DNA of 64,000 bases from Methyloligella sp. (GCA_021604645.1 BQJJ01000003.1:1-64000), one strand, 5' to 3'. Shown: positions 16,211-24,239, counted from the first letter of the stretch. Notes: generated from the letters alone by a model not told the origin. Numbers and translations are program-made.

Positions 16211-18324
16211 GAACTTTCTCCATTAACTTTTGACGTGTTTTTGCTTTCTAGAATTAATGGAACGCATGTTTTCTTATCATCATGAATTGAAACGCAATCC
16301 AAACATTGGAAACATTCACTGTAGTCTATTTTACCAGATGGTTTGATTGATTGGTAATTGCACCGCACATTACAAAGCTGGCAGGGTGATCCACATTCTT
16401 TGCGGCGCGGTATCCAATTAACAGTTCTTAGTATACCGCCTAATGAGAGGAATGCGCCGAGAGGGCAGGCATAGCGGCAAAAAGCTTTGAAGATGAACAT
16501 GGACAAAACAAGCCAGAAAGCTGCATAGAGCATGAAAGGCCAAGTGCGCCAGAAGTAAAGGGTGATGGCTGTTTTAAAGGGCTCTACTTCTGCGATGATT
16601 TCAGCGTAACTTGGTGCGAAAAAAGAAGTAAATATTATCGCGAACAGAATGACGTATTTAATATATTTTAGTTGGTCATCTAGTTTTTGTTTTATTCTTA
16701 TGGGCTTCACCTTCAGGAATTGCCCCAGCTTTGAGCTGAATTCCTGCAGGACGCCATAAGGGCAAAGCCAGCCACAAAATGTACCGCGTCCCCAAACAAA
16801 AAAACTAAAAATAACAGCAATCCAAAGTACCGTAGAGAGAGGATCATAAAGGAGGAACGAAAAGCCTGGTGATGCTTTGAATGTTTTGATTAAAGCAATA
16901 ACAGTGACGATTGAGAGTTGGGCCTGGCCGTACCAGCCAATGAAGAGAAGCGTAAAGGCTAATATAACTGGACGGAGGATTTTTAGGTTTTTAGGAATTG
17001 CGAGCCAGCTTTGCCGCCAGAAAAGCAATGCATAGAGGCCAATTAGGAATGAAAGTAAGACTACCAGGTTTGTGCTTTGTGCTCGCCAAGATGCAGCCCA
17101 GGGACTTTCCGTTTCTGAACGGATGTCAGCTTCAGGGAAATCAAAGAAACGTTTCGGCAGATTATAGGTTACGATTAAGTCTTTCTCGATGACTTTTGGT
17201 TGGAAGAACCCTTTTTTGCGCTCTACGCCCAAATGTAATTGCCAGGGGGAGGCAGGATCAAAACCAAAGCGGCGATCAAGTGCGAAAATATAAGCTTGGC
17301 TTTCAGGGGTGAGCCGAAGCGCTTTAGTGAGGCCGTTTTCTGCGTTTAATTTAACATCTATGTAGGTGTCTCGCATGTTTATGGCGAGGTCGTTTTGTTT
17401 GATGGTTATTTTTTCAGGTACTGAGGCTGGTGTAAAATCTTCTTTTAAAAGCTGATGTCTGCCATTGGCGATGATTAGTACCGGGACTTTTGTTTTGCCT
17501 AGATGTTTGAAGGTTTCTTTAAAGGTCTCTTTTGAAAGTAAGTTTTTTGCGATTGTTGGAACACTTAAATCTGCCAGAATGACTTCGCTGAAAAGCTCCT
17601 CAGGGGTGCTAGCAGCTATCTCGTCCGCATCGGAGACCTCTGTCTTTTCAAATATTTTTTGAACGTCTTTGTTTGAGAATTTATGTATTTTAACAAGGTT
17701 TTGGTTCAATAAATCTTTGATGGTTTTCTTTTCAAAATAGTTTGCTTTAGCAATGGCGGCTGGTTTTGTATTTAAGCCTTTTAGTTTTTTTCGAGCAATT
17801 TGCAACGAGGCAGCGAGAATTGTTTCGTTCATGATGCGCACTGAGGCTGTCGCCATGGCAACACCATCAATCTGGTTCTTGGCTCGCTCAGCTTTTTGGG
17901 TACTTAGTTGAACTTTGATGTTTTGGGCAACCGAGAGACCTGGGTATTGATTGATGAATTTATCAAGAGGCAGACTGCCATGGCCGTTGACGAATACGGG
18001 CTCATTGTGCTCAAGGACTTTTACATCAATAAAATTCCCCTCAAAATCCATTTGAACTAGCAAATTTATTGGCGCTCCGGAAAAGCCTGGAATTTTTATG
18101 AGGTCTATGGTTTGAAAAACGTAACCGGTTTGTTTATCTGCTGAATTTAATAAAGCATATAACGGTAAGCTGGGGTCTTTTTCACCGAGTGAAAAGGGCG
18201 GGATGATTAGCTTTTTTAATTGATCTTCTGAAAATTTTGCAAAACTCGGGTTTATATAAAACAGTGAGATGATCAATAGTGAAATTAAACTAAAAAGAAA
18301 ATTTGATTTCCTTTTTCTCTGCAT
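16207..18324 (-). CDS. NosR/NirI-like flavin and iron-sulfur membrane protein
   Basis: A 705-residue membrane protein. A signal/anchor segment (about 8-28) leads into a periplasmic FMN-binding domain whose flavinylation motif (GVAMATASV, in the position of S-G-A-T) puts FMN on about Thr159. Then come a large periplasmic region, about five membrane helices (430-650), two cytoplasmic C-x3-C-P motifs (FCGWLCPYG and FCRYACPLG) and a C-terminal pair of 4Fe-4S clusters (CGSPCQLCNVRC; CFQCLDC). This is the NosR/NirI plan. The start at 18324 has GGGGAG upstream; the ATG at 18336 merely contains that site. No nosZDFYL genes are present. Neighbours are apbE, an SPW protein and a YHS protein, so it probably moves electrons from the quinone pool or cytoplasm to a periplasmic acceptor other than nitrous oxide reductase. 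Confidence 0.88.
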   Translation of the reverse strand: MQRKRKSNFLFSLISLLIISLFYINPSFAKFSEDQLKKLIIPPFSLGEKDPSLPLYALLNSADKQTGYVFQTIDLIKIPGFSGAPINLLVQMDFEGNFIDVKVLEHNEPVFVNGHGSLPLDKFINQYPGLSVAQNIKVQLSTQKAERAKNQIDGVAMATASVRIMNETILAASLQIARKKLKGLNTKPAAIAKANYFEKKTIKDLLNQNLVKIHKFSNKDVQKIFEKTEVSDADEIAASTPEELFSEVILADLSVPTIAKNLLSKETFKETFKHLGKTKVPVLIIANGRHQLLKEDFTPASVPEKITIKQNDLAINMRDTYIDVKLNAENGLTKALRLTPESQAYIFALDRRFGFDPASPWQLHLGVERKKGFFQPKVIEKDLIVTYNLPKRFFDFPEADIRSETESPWAASWRAQSTNLVVLLSFLIGLYALLFWRQSWLAIPKNLKILRPVILAFTLLFIGWYGQAQLSIVTVIALIKTFKASPGFSFLLYDPLSTVLWIAVIFSFFVWGRGTFCGWLCPYGVLQEFSSKLGQFLKVKPIRIKQKLDDQLKYIKYVILFAIIFTSFFAPSYAEIIAEVEPFKTAITLYFWRTWPFMLYAAFWLVLSMFIFKAFCRYACPLGAFLSLGGILRTVNWIPRRKECGSPCQLCNVRCNYQSIKPSGKIDYSECFQCLDCVSIHDDKKTCVPLILESKNTSKVNGESS

Positions 18325-18488
18325 ATTTCTCCCCATTTGAAACTTTTTTGTTTCGTTTGTTTTTTTACTAAACTTAACATGGGGATGAAGAGATGGGCTT
18401 TTTATAATTGTAAGAATTTTGTGAGAAGCTGGTTGTTTGTTGGCATAAAGGTGAAAGTTTTTATCAGATTTGTAAATTAATTTAACAA

Positions 18489-18511
18489 CCCGATCCCTAT
18501 AGGGGATCGGG
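18489..18511 (-). terminator. Hairpin between SPW gene and NosR-like gene
   Basis: CCCGATCCC (18489-18497) pairs with GGGATCGGG (18503-18511). It lies just after the SPW stop on the minus strand and has only a weak T tail (TTGTTAAATT), so partial readthrough into the NosR-like gene is likely. Confidence 0.6.
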
Positions 18512-18517
18512 CTTTAA

Positions 18518-18898
18518 TTAAATGGTGGCTGGTTCATCTTTGCTTAATGCTCCAGGTTTACTCAAGCTAACGGCTGTCAGAACGGCAGCAGCGTTTGCCC
18601 AGTAGTACCAAGCGTCAAGGCCTGAGAAATTAAAGATAAACGGCACAAAAACAAAAGTTACACCTACAAGGAAATCTACAAGGACATGAGCCCAATATGG
18701 AATGATCCGAATGAGCCCCAGTTTGTGATCTGTGAATAGGGTTAGAATGAAAGCTGCGATGCCGGTTACGATACTTACCCAGATTGCTAAATTGTTTGTG
18801 CTACCAAGGCCTAATATAAAAGGCATTGCCATTAAACTTATTGCTACTGGATAGTCGAGATAGGCATGAATTGTTTTTGTAATGAAACGGATAGACAT
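18518..18898 (-). CDS. SPW-repeat small membrane protein
   Basis: A 126-residue protein with four predicted membrane helices in two repeats, of the SPW domain family (S-P-W replaced here by variants such as LAIWVSIVTG and DAWYYWANAAA). The function of the family is unknown. The ATG at 18898 is chosen because AAAGGAAAAG precedes it; a frame from 19000 would add 34 basic, non-membrane residues. It lies between the YHS protein and the NosR-like gene on the same strand, which suggests a helper or membrane partner of that redox system. Confidence 0.82.
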   Translation of the reverse strand: MSIRFITKTIHAYLDYPVAISLMAMPFILGLGSTNNLAIWVSIVTGIAAFILTLFTDHKLGLIRIIPYWAHVLVDFLVGVTFVFVPFIFNFSGLDAWYYWANAAAVLTAVSLSKPGALSKDEPATI

Positions 18899-19048
18899 GT
18901 GATCTTTTCCTTTCTTTTTTAAGATTTGTATTGCCCCTTTGCTGCGACTTTTACGAAATGAATCGCTTTTATGTTGAAACAGCAAAGGGGAAGTCGACAT
19001 GTGTCTGGCTTAAATTAAGTGGGGGTGTTTAAGCCTTGACTTGTGAAC

Positions 19049-19534
19049 TTACTTGTTCTTTAGGTCGGGCCAGTTTGCTTCGGCTTTTTTCACTGCACCA
19101 TCAACGTCTTTGTTAAACGCGCTTGCGATTTTTTTATCGAGGTTGAGGTAAAGTTTGCCTTTGTGGATTTTGAAGAAACGTGGGTCACCATCGAATTTTG
19201 CATTAACGGAAACGCCGTAAGCACAAAAGCCGCCGTATGCAGGTGCGTATTTTGCCGGGTTTGATTTAAAGGTTTGTAAGTTCTCTTTTGAAGAAAAACG
19301 GTAGGTCGCTTTTTTATAAACGGTTGCATACCCAGCTTCACCTTGAACAGGTTTGTTTTGCTTAAAGTAAGCAACAGGGTCATAGCCATGAATTGCAAGG
19401 CCTGGGGCTGGTTTGCCATCAACTAAAACACCGCCAGGTGCAACGTTTACTTCTTTGCCAGCAAGGGCTGGGTTTGAAATTGCTGAAACTAGCCCGGCGA
19501 TAGTGACGATAGATAGTAATAATTTTCTCAACAT
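19049..19534 (-). CDS. Exported YHS-domain protein
   Basis: A 161-residue protein with a signal peptide (about 1-25, ending NPALA) and one YHS domain: LAIHGYDPVAYFKQNKPVQG, TYRFSSKENLQTFKSNPAKYAPAYGGFCAYGVS. YHS domains are small metal-associated modules, and the single Cys (in GGFCAYG) could bind a metal or react with thiols. AAAGGAG precedes the ATG. It is the first gene of the YHS/SPW/NosR-like/ApbE series, and a half-site matching the neighbouring AraC operator lies 59 bases upstream of its start. Its role may be as an electron acceptor or metal carrier for the NosR-like protein; this is inferred from context. Confidence 0.88.
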   Translation of the reverse strand: MLRKLLLSIVTIAGLVSAISNPALAGKEVNVAPGGVLVDGKPAPGLAIHGYDPVAYFKQNKPVQGEAGYATVYKKATYRFSSKENLQTFKSNPAKYAPAYGGFCAYGVSVNAKFDGDPRFFKIHKGKLYLNLDKKIASAFNKDVDGAVKKAEANWPDLKNK

Positions 19535-19592
19535 GTGTAACTCCTTTTGATTGAGATTTTGCTCAATTGGTAATCAAGAGAGATGAGACAAC

Positions 19593-19601
19593 ACATATCG
19601 T
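19593..19601 (-). promoter_or_regulatory. Candidate AraC half-site upstream of the YHS gene
   Basis: ACATATCGT at 19593-19601 is identical to nine bases in each arm of the palindrome at the AraC start (20624-20658). It lies 59-67 bases upstream of the YHS start, a position suited to activation. Confidence 0.45.
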
Positions 19602-19695
19602 TTTGGGATGAATGGGCAATAGCATGAGCTATCTTAGGGTTTTTGAGATAAGTTACTGGGACGATCTGCAAGAAATTTAGTTTTTCTGATCGTGG

Positions 19696-20625
19696 CTAGA
19701 TTTCTTTTTGGCGAAATTCTGAGGGGGGTGTTCCGAATTTTTGAGCAAAGGCTCTTGTGAATGCCGAGGCAGATTGGTAGCCAACCTGGTTGGCTATATC
19801 TTGGATATTAGCATTGGGCTGTGAGAGAAGTGGCAAGGCTTGTTGGAGCCGCCAGTTGGTTAAATACCCCATTGGACCATCTCCTAGTAAGTTTGAGAAA
19901 CGTTCTGCAAAGCGACTGCGAGACATGCCGACTTCTGACGCAAGGGTTTCTACTGTCCAGGCATGATTGGTTTGTTGGTGAATGAGTTCTAGGGAATGAG
20001 AGATGTTTTTATCTGTCATTGCTTCGAGGATGCGCGATAGCTCAGGGTTTTTGTTGATACTGGCGCGCACAGCTTCGATAAAGAAAACTTCAGATAGGCG
20101 AGAGATGGCGGCCGATGCACCGAGGCTATGTGCAAAGACCCGGCGCACAACGAGGCGTAAGGTTTCATCCAGGATGGGGTTTTCAGCACGATCTGCTGGG
20201 GTCATGGTGATAAATTCTGGTAAGGAACGCAATAAAGGGTGATCTGCACCTTTGGTGAAACCGAAATGTCCGCAGACCATTTGTGTGGCCGCACTAGGGT
20301 TCCGTTCTCCTAGAACAAATGTGCCGTTTCCGTCATAGCCGGATTTTTCTATGATTGTTTCTAAGGGGGCTGGGATACGACCTTTTTGATCTGAGAGGAC
20401 ATGTTGTTGTCCTCGAGGAATGAGAATCAGGTCTCCAGGGCCAATTTCTGTTGTGGTGCCTGATGCCAGCTCGATATGGCATCTGCCTTGAACAACAAGG
20501 TGAAAGCGAGCGGCTTGTTCGTATTTTGGAACAGTTATGGCCCAGGGCGGAGAATAATCCGTTCTGAAGTAGAGAGTGGCACGTAATCGAATGGTTTCGA
20601 AAATGTCACTTAAAATATCGGCCAT
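19696..20625 (-). CDS. AraC family transcriptional regulator (cupin_6 type)
   Basis: A 309-residue regulator. The N-terminal cupin_6 sensor covers about 5-190 (VQGRCHIELASGTTTEIGPGDLILIPRGQQHVL, and a second part with VCGHFGFTKGADHPLLRSLPEFI). The C-terminal AraC domain is at about 210-305 (WTVETLASEVGMSRSRFAERF and NIQDIANQVGYQSASAFTRAF). It is immediately upstream of the YHS-SPW-NosR-like-ApbE genes on the same strand. A perfect 13-bp inverted repeat covers its own start codon, which suggests tight autoregulation, and a half-site recurs before the YHS gene, so it is the likely controller of that redox module. Confidence 0.9.
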   Translation of the reverse strand: MADILSDIFETIRLRATLYFRTDYSPPWAITVPKYEQAARFHLVVQGRCHIELASGTTTEIGPGDLILIPRGQQHVLSDQKGRIPAPLETIIEKSGYDGNGTFVLGERNPSAATQMVCGHFGFTKGADHPLLRSLPEFITMTPADRAENPILDETLRLVVRRVFAHSLGASAAISRLSEVFFIEAVRASINKNPELSRILEAMTDKNISHSLELIHQQTNHAWTVETLASEVGMSRSRFAERFSNLLGDGPMGYLTNWRLQQALPLLSQPNANIQDIANQVGYQSASAFTRAFAQKFGTPPSEFRQKEI

Positions 20626-20658
20626 ACATATCGTCCCTTTAAATAGGACGATATGTAT
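20624..20658 (-). promoter_or_regulatory. Operator palindrome over the AraC start codon
   Basis: ATACATATCGTCC (20624-20636) and GGACGATATGTAT (20646-20658) are perfect complements around a 9-base centre. The repeat covers the start codon and ribosome-binding site of the minus-strand AraC gene, so it may act as a DNA operator or as an mRNA hairpin that hides the start. Confidence 0.6.
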
Positions 20659-20773
20659 ACTCTATTTTAGCTGATCTTTACAAATTATTGTGCATTTTCT
20701 GCGAGCAAATTTTTGTGATGTCTGGGGTGAAGCTTACTAAAAAACCGAAAAAAGGTGAGTTTATATATAGCTG

Positions 20774-21172
20774 TTAACGGAAACGTCCCAATTTTTGTAA
20801 CACTTCAATTTTATAGCCGTCCGGGTCTTCTATGAAGAAGAATTTAGCAAGAGCTTTTTGCTCATGATTGAAATTGACAATATCTTTTGGAGATAATCCA
20901 AGAGAAGATAGTCTTTGATGTTCGCTCTCTAAATCATCAACAACAAACGCTAAGTGACCATATCCGGTGCCATGCTCATAAGGAGTTGTTTGGGATTTGT
21001 TAATTGTGAGCTCTAACTCAAAGCTTTGTTCTTCATTGCTCATATAGATAAGGGTGAAGTCATCAAAATCTAGTCTCTCTGCAATGGTTAAATTAAATGC
21101 AGATTGATAGAAATTAACGGAAGTCTCTTCGCTCAGAACTCTGATCATTGTGTGGATCATTTTTGCTGGCAT
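20774..21172 (-). CDS. gloA: Lactoylglutathione lyase (glyoxalase I)
   Basis: A 132-residue enzyme of the vicinal oxygen chelate fold. It isomerises the methylglyoxal-glutathione hemithioacetal to S-lactoylglutathione. The four metal ligands of the nickel-type enzyme are visible: His7 (MIHTMIRV), Glu54 (ELELT), His73 (GYGHLAFVV) and Glu123 (GYKIEVLQ). The length matches the bacterial enzyme. AAAGG precedes the ATG. It is a single gene, with no terminator readable in the gap to the AraC gene. Confidence 0.92.
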   Translation of the reverse strand: MPAKMIHTMIRVLSEETSVNFYQSAFNLTIAERLDFDDFTLIYMSNEEQSFELELTINKSQTTPYEHGTGYGHLAFVVDDLESEHQRLSSLGLSPKDIVNFNHEQKALAKFFFIEDPDGYKIEVLQKLGRFR

Positions 21173-21471
21173 TGGCTTACCTTTCTAATGTTCTCCTCGG
21201 TTGGAATTGAAAGCATATTGGTTTTTTGTTTTTTTGCTACGGATATCTTTATGATCCGGACTTTTAGATTATGATACAAAATGGGATTGGTTTTGAGATT
21301 TATAATGAATGTTTCATTTTGGGAGGATCATTGAGAGACAAAAAGCCAGAATTTGGAGAATGTTTAATTGAAAGCCAAAGAGAACTATCTTTAAGTCGTT
21401 GATTTTTATTGTTAAAATTTAATTTTTTGGTTTTCTCTTCTATTGGCATTTGGCTTGCTATATAGTTTAAC
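21173..21471. other. Gap upstream of gloA and of the RNA candidate
   Basis: About 300 AT-rich bases without a convincing reading frame. It should hold the minus-strand gloA promoter. TATAGT at 21461-21466 is the best -10 for the plus-strand RNA candidate that follows; no good -35 is seen 17 bases upstream of it. Confidence 0.3.
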
Positions 21472-21654
21472 AAAATCTGAACACTTCTTAGAGTTCTTTA
21501 TATATTGCCTCTGAACACGACAATATTTGAATTAGAAATGTCTGAACAACTTATCTGAGTTTTTGTATATCTGAACACATACATAACTGAACATATGTAA
21601 GTCTGAACGATGAACCGCTGCTTTCACCCCTGATGAAAGTGGCGGTTTTTGTTT
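21472..21654 (+). ncRNA. Candidate small RNA with six CTGAAC motifs
   Basis: CTGAAC occurs at 21477, 21511, 21542, 21571, 21587 and 21602 (intervals 34, 31, 29, 16 and 15, near multiples of 15-16). Five of the six are preceded by T. Two motifs sit in hairpin loops: ATATTG (21502-21507) / CAATAT (21521-21526) around the second, and TACATA (21580-21585) / TATGTA (21594-21599) around the fifth. The region ends at a strong plus-strand terminator, yet no plus-strand gene lies upstream. This layout (repeated short motif in loops and linkers, then an intrinsic terminator) is typical of trans-acting small RNAs. The 5' end is a guess from a TATAGT box at 21461. No known family is recognised. Confidence 0.5.
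21612..21654 (+). terminator. Strong intrinsic terminator with no upstream gene
   Basis: AACCGCTGCTTTCA (21612-21625) pairs with TGAAAGTGGCGGTT (21633-21646) with two G-U pairs and loop CCCCTGA, followed by TTTGTTTT. The T tract is on the plus strand, so it does not serve the convergent minus-strand bioC-like gene. Confidence 0.8.
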
Positions 21655-21661
21655 TAGAAGA

Positions 21662-22420
21662 TTATTTTATGGAAGTTGTAGAGGATAATTGTCCATAAAT
21701 GATGTGCCAGGATAGGGTGGCGCTGTGAGTTTCTTCTAACTTTTTCATAGCCAGTTTTAATTGCGGCGAAGAGAGTGGGGTATAGCCTGGTTTTGGGCTG
21801 TGGGCGCCTGTCAATTTTAGGCCTTTTAAGAAGTCTTTTGCACTGCCGTAAGACACCGGAATTGTTTCATTTTCTATTATTCCTGGCAAGCCGGGTGGTA
21901 TTCTTAAGCCATTTTCAAAATTAAGTGCGTTTAAAGTCTCCCTCCATTCTTTAAAACAATTTGGTCCGATGGTGGAATAATGAAACGTTCCCGTTTGGGT
22001 AAGGGCTGATTGAATTGATTTGAGCGAATTCAACATATCATTGAACCAATGAATGGCCATACTTGATATGATTAGATCATATTTTTCTTGATCGTTAGGG
22101 CTCATACCCTTTTCAGGGTTTAGTATTTTAAAAGTGAACTGAGCTTTTTGTTTTGGAAACTGCTTGCAGAGTTTTTGTTCTGCCGTACCTAACATGGCTT
22201 TAGAGATGTCTGTGAATGTGTAGTTTGCGTCAGGGTATTTTTTTACAATTTCAGTTGAAAGCAAGCCGGTGCCGCAGCCAATTTCCAAAATATTTTCTGG
22301 GGCACTTTTGTTAATTTGGTTGTTAAGGGTTAGTGCGACCTGGTTTTGAATTTCAGCGTAATTATCATAGGTTTTAGCTGACTTTCCAAAACGGCGCTTG
22401 ATACCGATTTCGTCGTTCAA
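21662..22420 (-). CDS. bioC: BioC-like malonyl-ACP O-methyltransferase
   Basis: A 252-residue class I SAM-dependent methyltransferase. Visible are the BioC-type start (KRRFGKSAKTYDNYAEIQNQVA), motif I ILEIGCGTGLLS (about 43-54), acidic loop FTDISKAML and post-motif region IISSMAIHWFNDM. BioC methylates malonyl-ACP to prime pimelate synthesis for biotin. No other biotin genes are in the window, so the symbol rests on sequence pattern only; another methyltransferase is possible. The start is TTG at 22420 with a weak ribosome-binding site. Confidence 0.72.
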   Translation of the reverse strand: MNDEIGIKRRFGKSAKTYDNYAEIQNQVALTLNNQINKSAPENILEIGCGTGLLSTEIVKKYPDANYTFTDISKAMLGTAEQKLCKQFPKQKAQFTFKILNPEKGMSPNDQEKYDLIISSMAIHWFNDMLNSLKSIQSALTQTGTFHYSTIGPNCFKEWRETLNALNFENGLRIPPGLPGIIENETIPVSYGSAKDFLKGLKLTGAHSPKPGYTPLSSPQLKLAMKKLEETHSATLSWHIIYGQLSSTTSIK

Positions 22421-22627
22421 AAGGTATGTCTTTCTTAGCTTTTAATGCTTGCTCTCAGTTATCTATTCTAGTTCGTATTGTTTTAAGCTGTAGGCATATA
22501 CCAACTCTCAGCACTTTAAGTAAAGGGGGGAGAGCTTGGAAAAAGCGTTTTTTCTTTCATTTCAGATTTATAGGTCAGATTAACAGGCTAGCTTTGAGTT
22601 TACTTTACTCTTTCCCTTGTTTGGGGT

Positions 22628-22646
22628 TTAATGGTTTATTAACCAT
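22628..22646 (+). promoter_or_regulatory. Candidate CtrA box
   Basis: TTAA (22628-22631), seven bases, TTAACCAT (22639-22646) matches the CtrA consensus TTAA-N7-TTAAC, including the extended half-site TTAACCAT. It ends 36 bases before the start of the exported protein at 22683, consistent with overlap of the -35 region. Confidence 0.5.
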
Positions 22647-22682
22647 GTTTTTGGTGTGCTTTCATATGCATAAAGGGGTTGT

Positions 22683-23525
22683 ATGGGTATGTTTTTGCGT
22701 TTCTCGTCTCGAGTTTTGCTTAGTTTTAAGTGTTTGTTTCTTTGTTCCATTCTTATTGTTACTCATCCTTTTTTGATGTCTAGCTCTTTAAAGGCTGCCA
22801 GTCTTAGCTTTTCTTATGATGAAGTGAATGAACTTGTAGGTGATGCTCTACAAGGTTTAGAGATCCGTTTGAATAATTTAGGACGGTTTAATGGGCGCAA
22901 TCATCATCGCAAGAATAGTTCTTATGTTCGTTTTAAGGGTAAGTCTATTTCATCGTTTAGTGTTGAGCCTTACAATGTTTATAAATTGTTTGGTCGGACA
23001 CATAGCTATTATGTCACTGATATCAAATCCTCGGTTATTGATGTAACCGCTCAAGATAGAAGTTTTTATCTCTCGTTAGATTTTGAGCTTGATGGTGCTG
23101 AACTTGAAGGGCGCTGTGTAACCAAGGTTGCTCGTAAGAAATATAAAGAGTGCAACAGCTTTTTGCCAAATGTGAATTTTACACAAGCAAAAGTTTTAGC
23201 CAGGTTGCGCCCTATAGCTCATAAGGGGAGTATGTCATTTTACATTAGCAGTGCCAAAATTGTTGGTGACATAAATATAGAATATTGTAACAGCTGGTTT
23301 TTAGGTTTCTTCTGCACAGAGTTTGTTCAAATCCCTGATAAAACAGAAAAACTTAAAAAGCAGATTGCCAGCAAATTAAAGGTCTTTGTTAATTCTCAAC
23401 GGATGAGAGATCAAATTGCGAATAATATACGTGAGAAAGTACTAGGTAATTTGGCGACAGTGAGTTCAATTAAATTAACTGACGATGAAATCATCGTAAA
23501 AGGGCGATTGAAACGACGCCGTTAA
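22683..23525 (+). CDS. Exported protein of unknown function
   Basis: A 280-residue protein with an N-terminal signal segment (about 4-40, hydrophobic SFKCLFLCSILIVTHPFLM then SLKAAS). The mature part alternates short beta-type stretches and has paired Cys residues (GRCVTKVARKKYKEC, YCNSWFLGFFC) that could form periplasmic disulfides. The C-terminal third (EKLKKQIASKLKVFVNSQRM, KLTDDEIIVKGRLKRRR) recalls lipid-binding TULIP/SMP-like proteins, but the resemblance is too weak to name a family. AAGGGG precedes the ATG. A CtrA box upstream suggests cell-cycle control, which would fit an envelope role. It is followed by two terminator hairpins. Confidence 0.75.
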   Translation: MGMFLRFSSRVLLSFKCLFLCSILIVTHPFLMSSSLKAASLSFSYDEVNELVGDALQGLEIRLNNLGRFNGRNHHRKNSSYVRFKGKSISSFSVEPYNVYKLFGRTHSYYVTDIKSSVIDVTAQDRSFYLSLDFELDGAELEGRCVTKVARKKYKECNSFLPNVNFTQAKVLARLRPIAHKGSMSFYISSAKIVGDINIEYCNSWFLGFFCTEFVQIPDKTEKLKKQIASKLKVFVNSQRMRDQIANNIREKVLGNLATVSSIKLTDDEIIVKGRLKRRR

Positions 23526-23551
23526 CTCTAGAGTTTTTTATTTCTAGAGTT
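23524..23551 (+). terminator. First hairpin after the exported protein
   Basis: AACTCTAGA (23524-23532) pairs with TCTAGAGTT (23543-23551). Only a weak T tail (CTTTCG) follows. Confidence 0.45.
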
Positions 23552-23637
23552 CTTTCGCCTTTAGATAAGATAAGCACTTGAATTACAAAAGTTGTTTTTA
23601 ATATCAGATGGTCCACTTTTTTATATTTTAACAAAAT

Positions 23638-23672
23638 AAAAACCCTGTCCAAAATTTTGGACAGGGTTTTTT
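23638..23672. terminator. Bidirectional terminator before bactofilin 3' end
   Basis: AAAAACCCTGTCCAAAA (23638-23654) and TTTTGGACAGGGTTTTT (23655-23671) form a perfect stem with A and T tracts on the two sides. It serves both the plus-strand exported protein and the minus-strand bactofilin gene. Confidence 0.85.
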
Positions 23673-23708
23673 AATTCTTATACGACGATTTCCTAGTGGA
23701 CTAGAAAA

Positions 23709-24239
23709 TTATTCGCCGGCCATTTCTGACATGTGGTGATGATTGTTTTGGCCTGGTACTTCCAGTTTTGGAGCTGAACCAATTGGATCATCTGCGCGGC
23801 GAGATTTACCCTCAAAGAATGCGCCTTGCTCAATTGCAAGTGATTGATGAGTTACATCGCCGTTAACTTGTGAGCTGGCTTGTAGTGTTACACGAACACC
23901 GTGGATTGAACCTGTTACCTGGCCGCGTACCACAACATCTTCAGCTACAACAACACCATTAATTTCAGCTTTTTCACCGATGATTAAAGATGAGCAATGT
24001 AGATCGCCCTGGATTGAACCATCAACCTGGACTTCACCTTTTGAAATCACGTTACCGGTGATTGTAAGGTCTGCTCCGATAATTGAAGGAACCATCTTAT
24101 TTGAACCCTTTAGCATTGTTTTAGTACCTAAAGGATTTTGCGGCATGGCGCCTGCTGGTGGCAAGGCGGGTTGTTGTCCCATTATGGGTTTCGGGGCAGG
24201 CACATTCATCCCATCATTCTCCGGTCTTTTTGTGAACAT
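23709..24239 (-). CDS. Bactofilin (polymer-forming cytoskeletal protein)
   Basis: A 176-residue protein. A Pro-rich, disordered N-terminus (about 1-50) is followed by a bactofilin beta-helix core (about 52-150, with IIGADLTITGNVISKGEVQVDGSIQGDL and the repeated EINGVVVAEDVVVRGQVTGSIHGVRV) and a short polar tail. Bactofilins polymerise without nucleotide and scaffold cell-wall or stalk enzymes. GGAGG lies 11 bases before the ATG. No M23 peptidase gene, a frequent partner, is adjacent. Confidence 0.92.
   Translation of the reverse strand: MFTKRPENDGMNVPAPKPIMGQQPALPPAGAMPQNPLGTKTMLKGSNKMVPSIIGADLTITGNVISKGEVQVDGSIQGDLHCSSLIIGEKAEINGVVVAEDVVVRGQVTGSIHGVRVTLQASSQVNGDVTHQSLAIEQGAFFEGKSRRADDPIGSAPKLEVPGQNNHHHMSEMAGE

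Noticed and set aside
21476..21608. Regularly spaced CTGAAC motifs read as a CRISPR-like array
   Set aside because: The repeated unit is only 6-9 bases, the spacing is 15-34, and no cas gene is present.
22426..22776. Hydrophobic 116-codon frame upstream of the exported protein
   Set aside because: It overlaps the supported gene at 22683 in another frame, lacks a ribosome-binding site, and covers the CtrA box.
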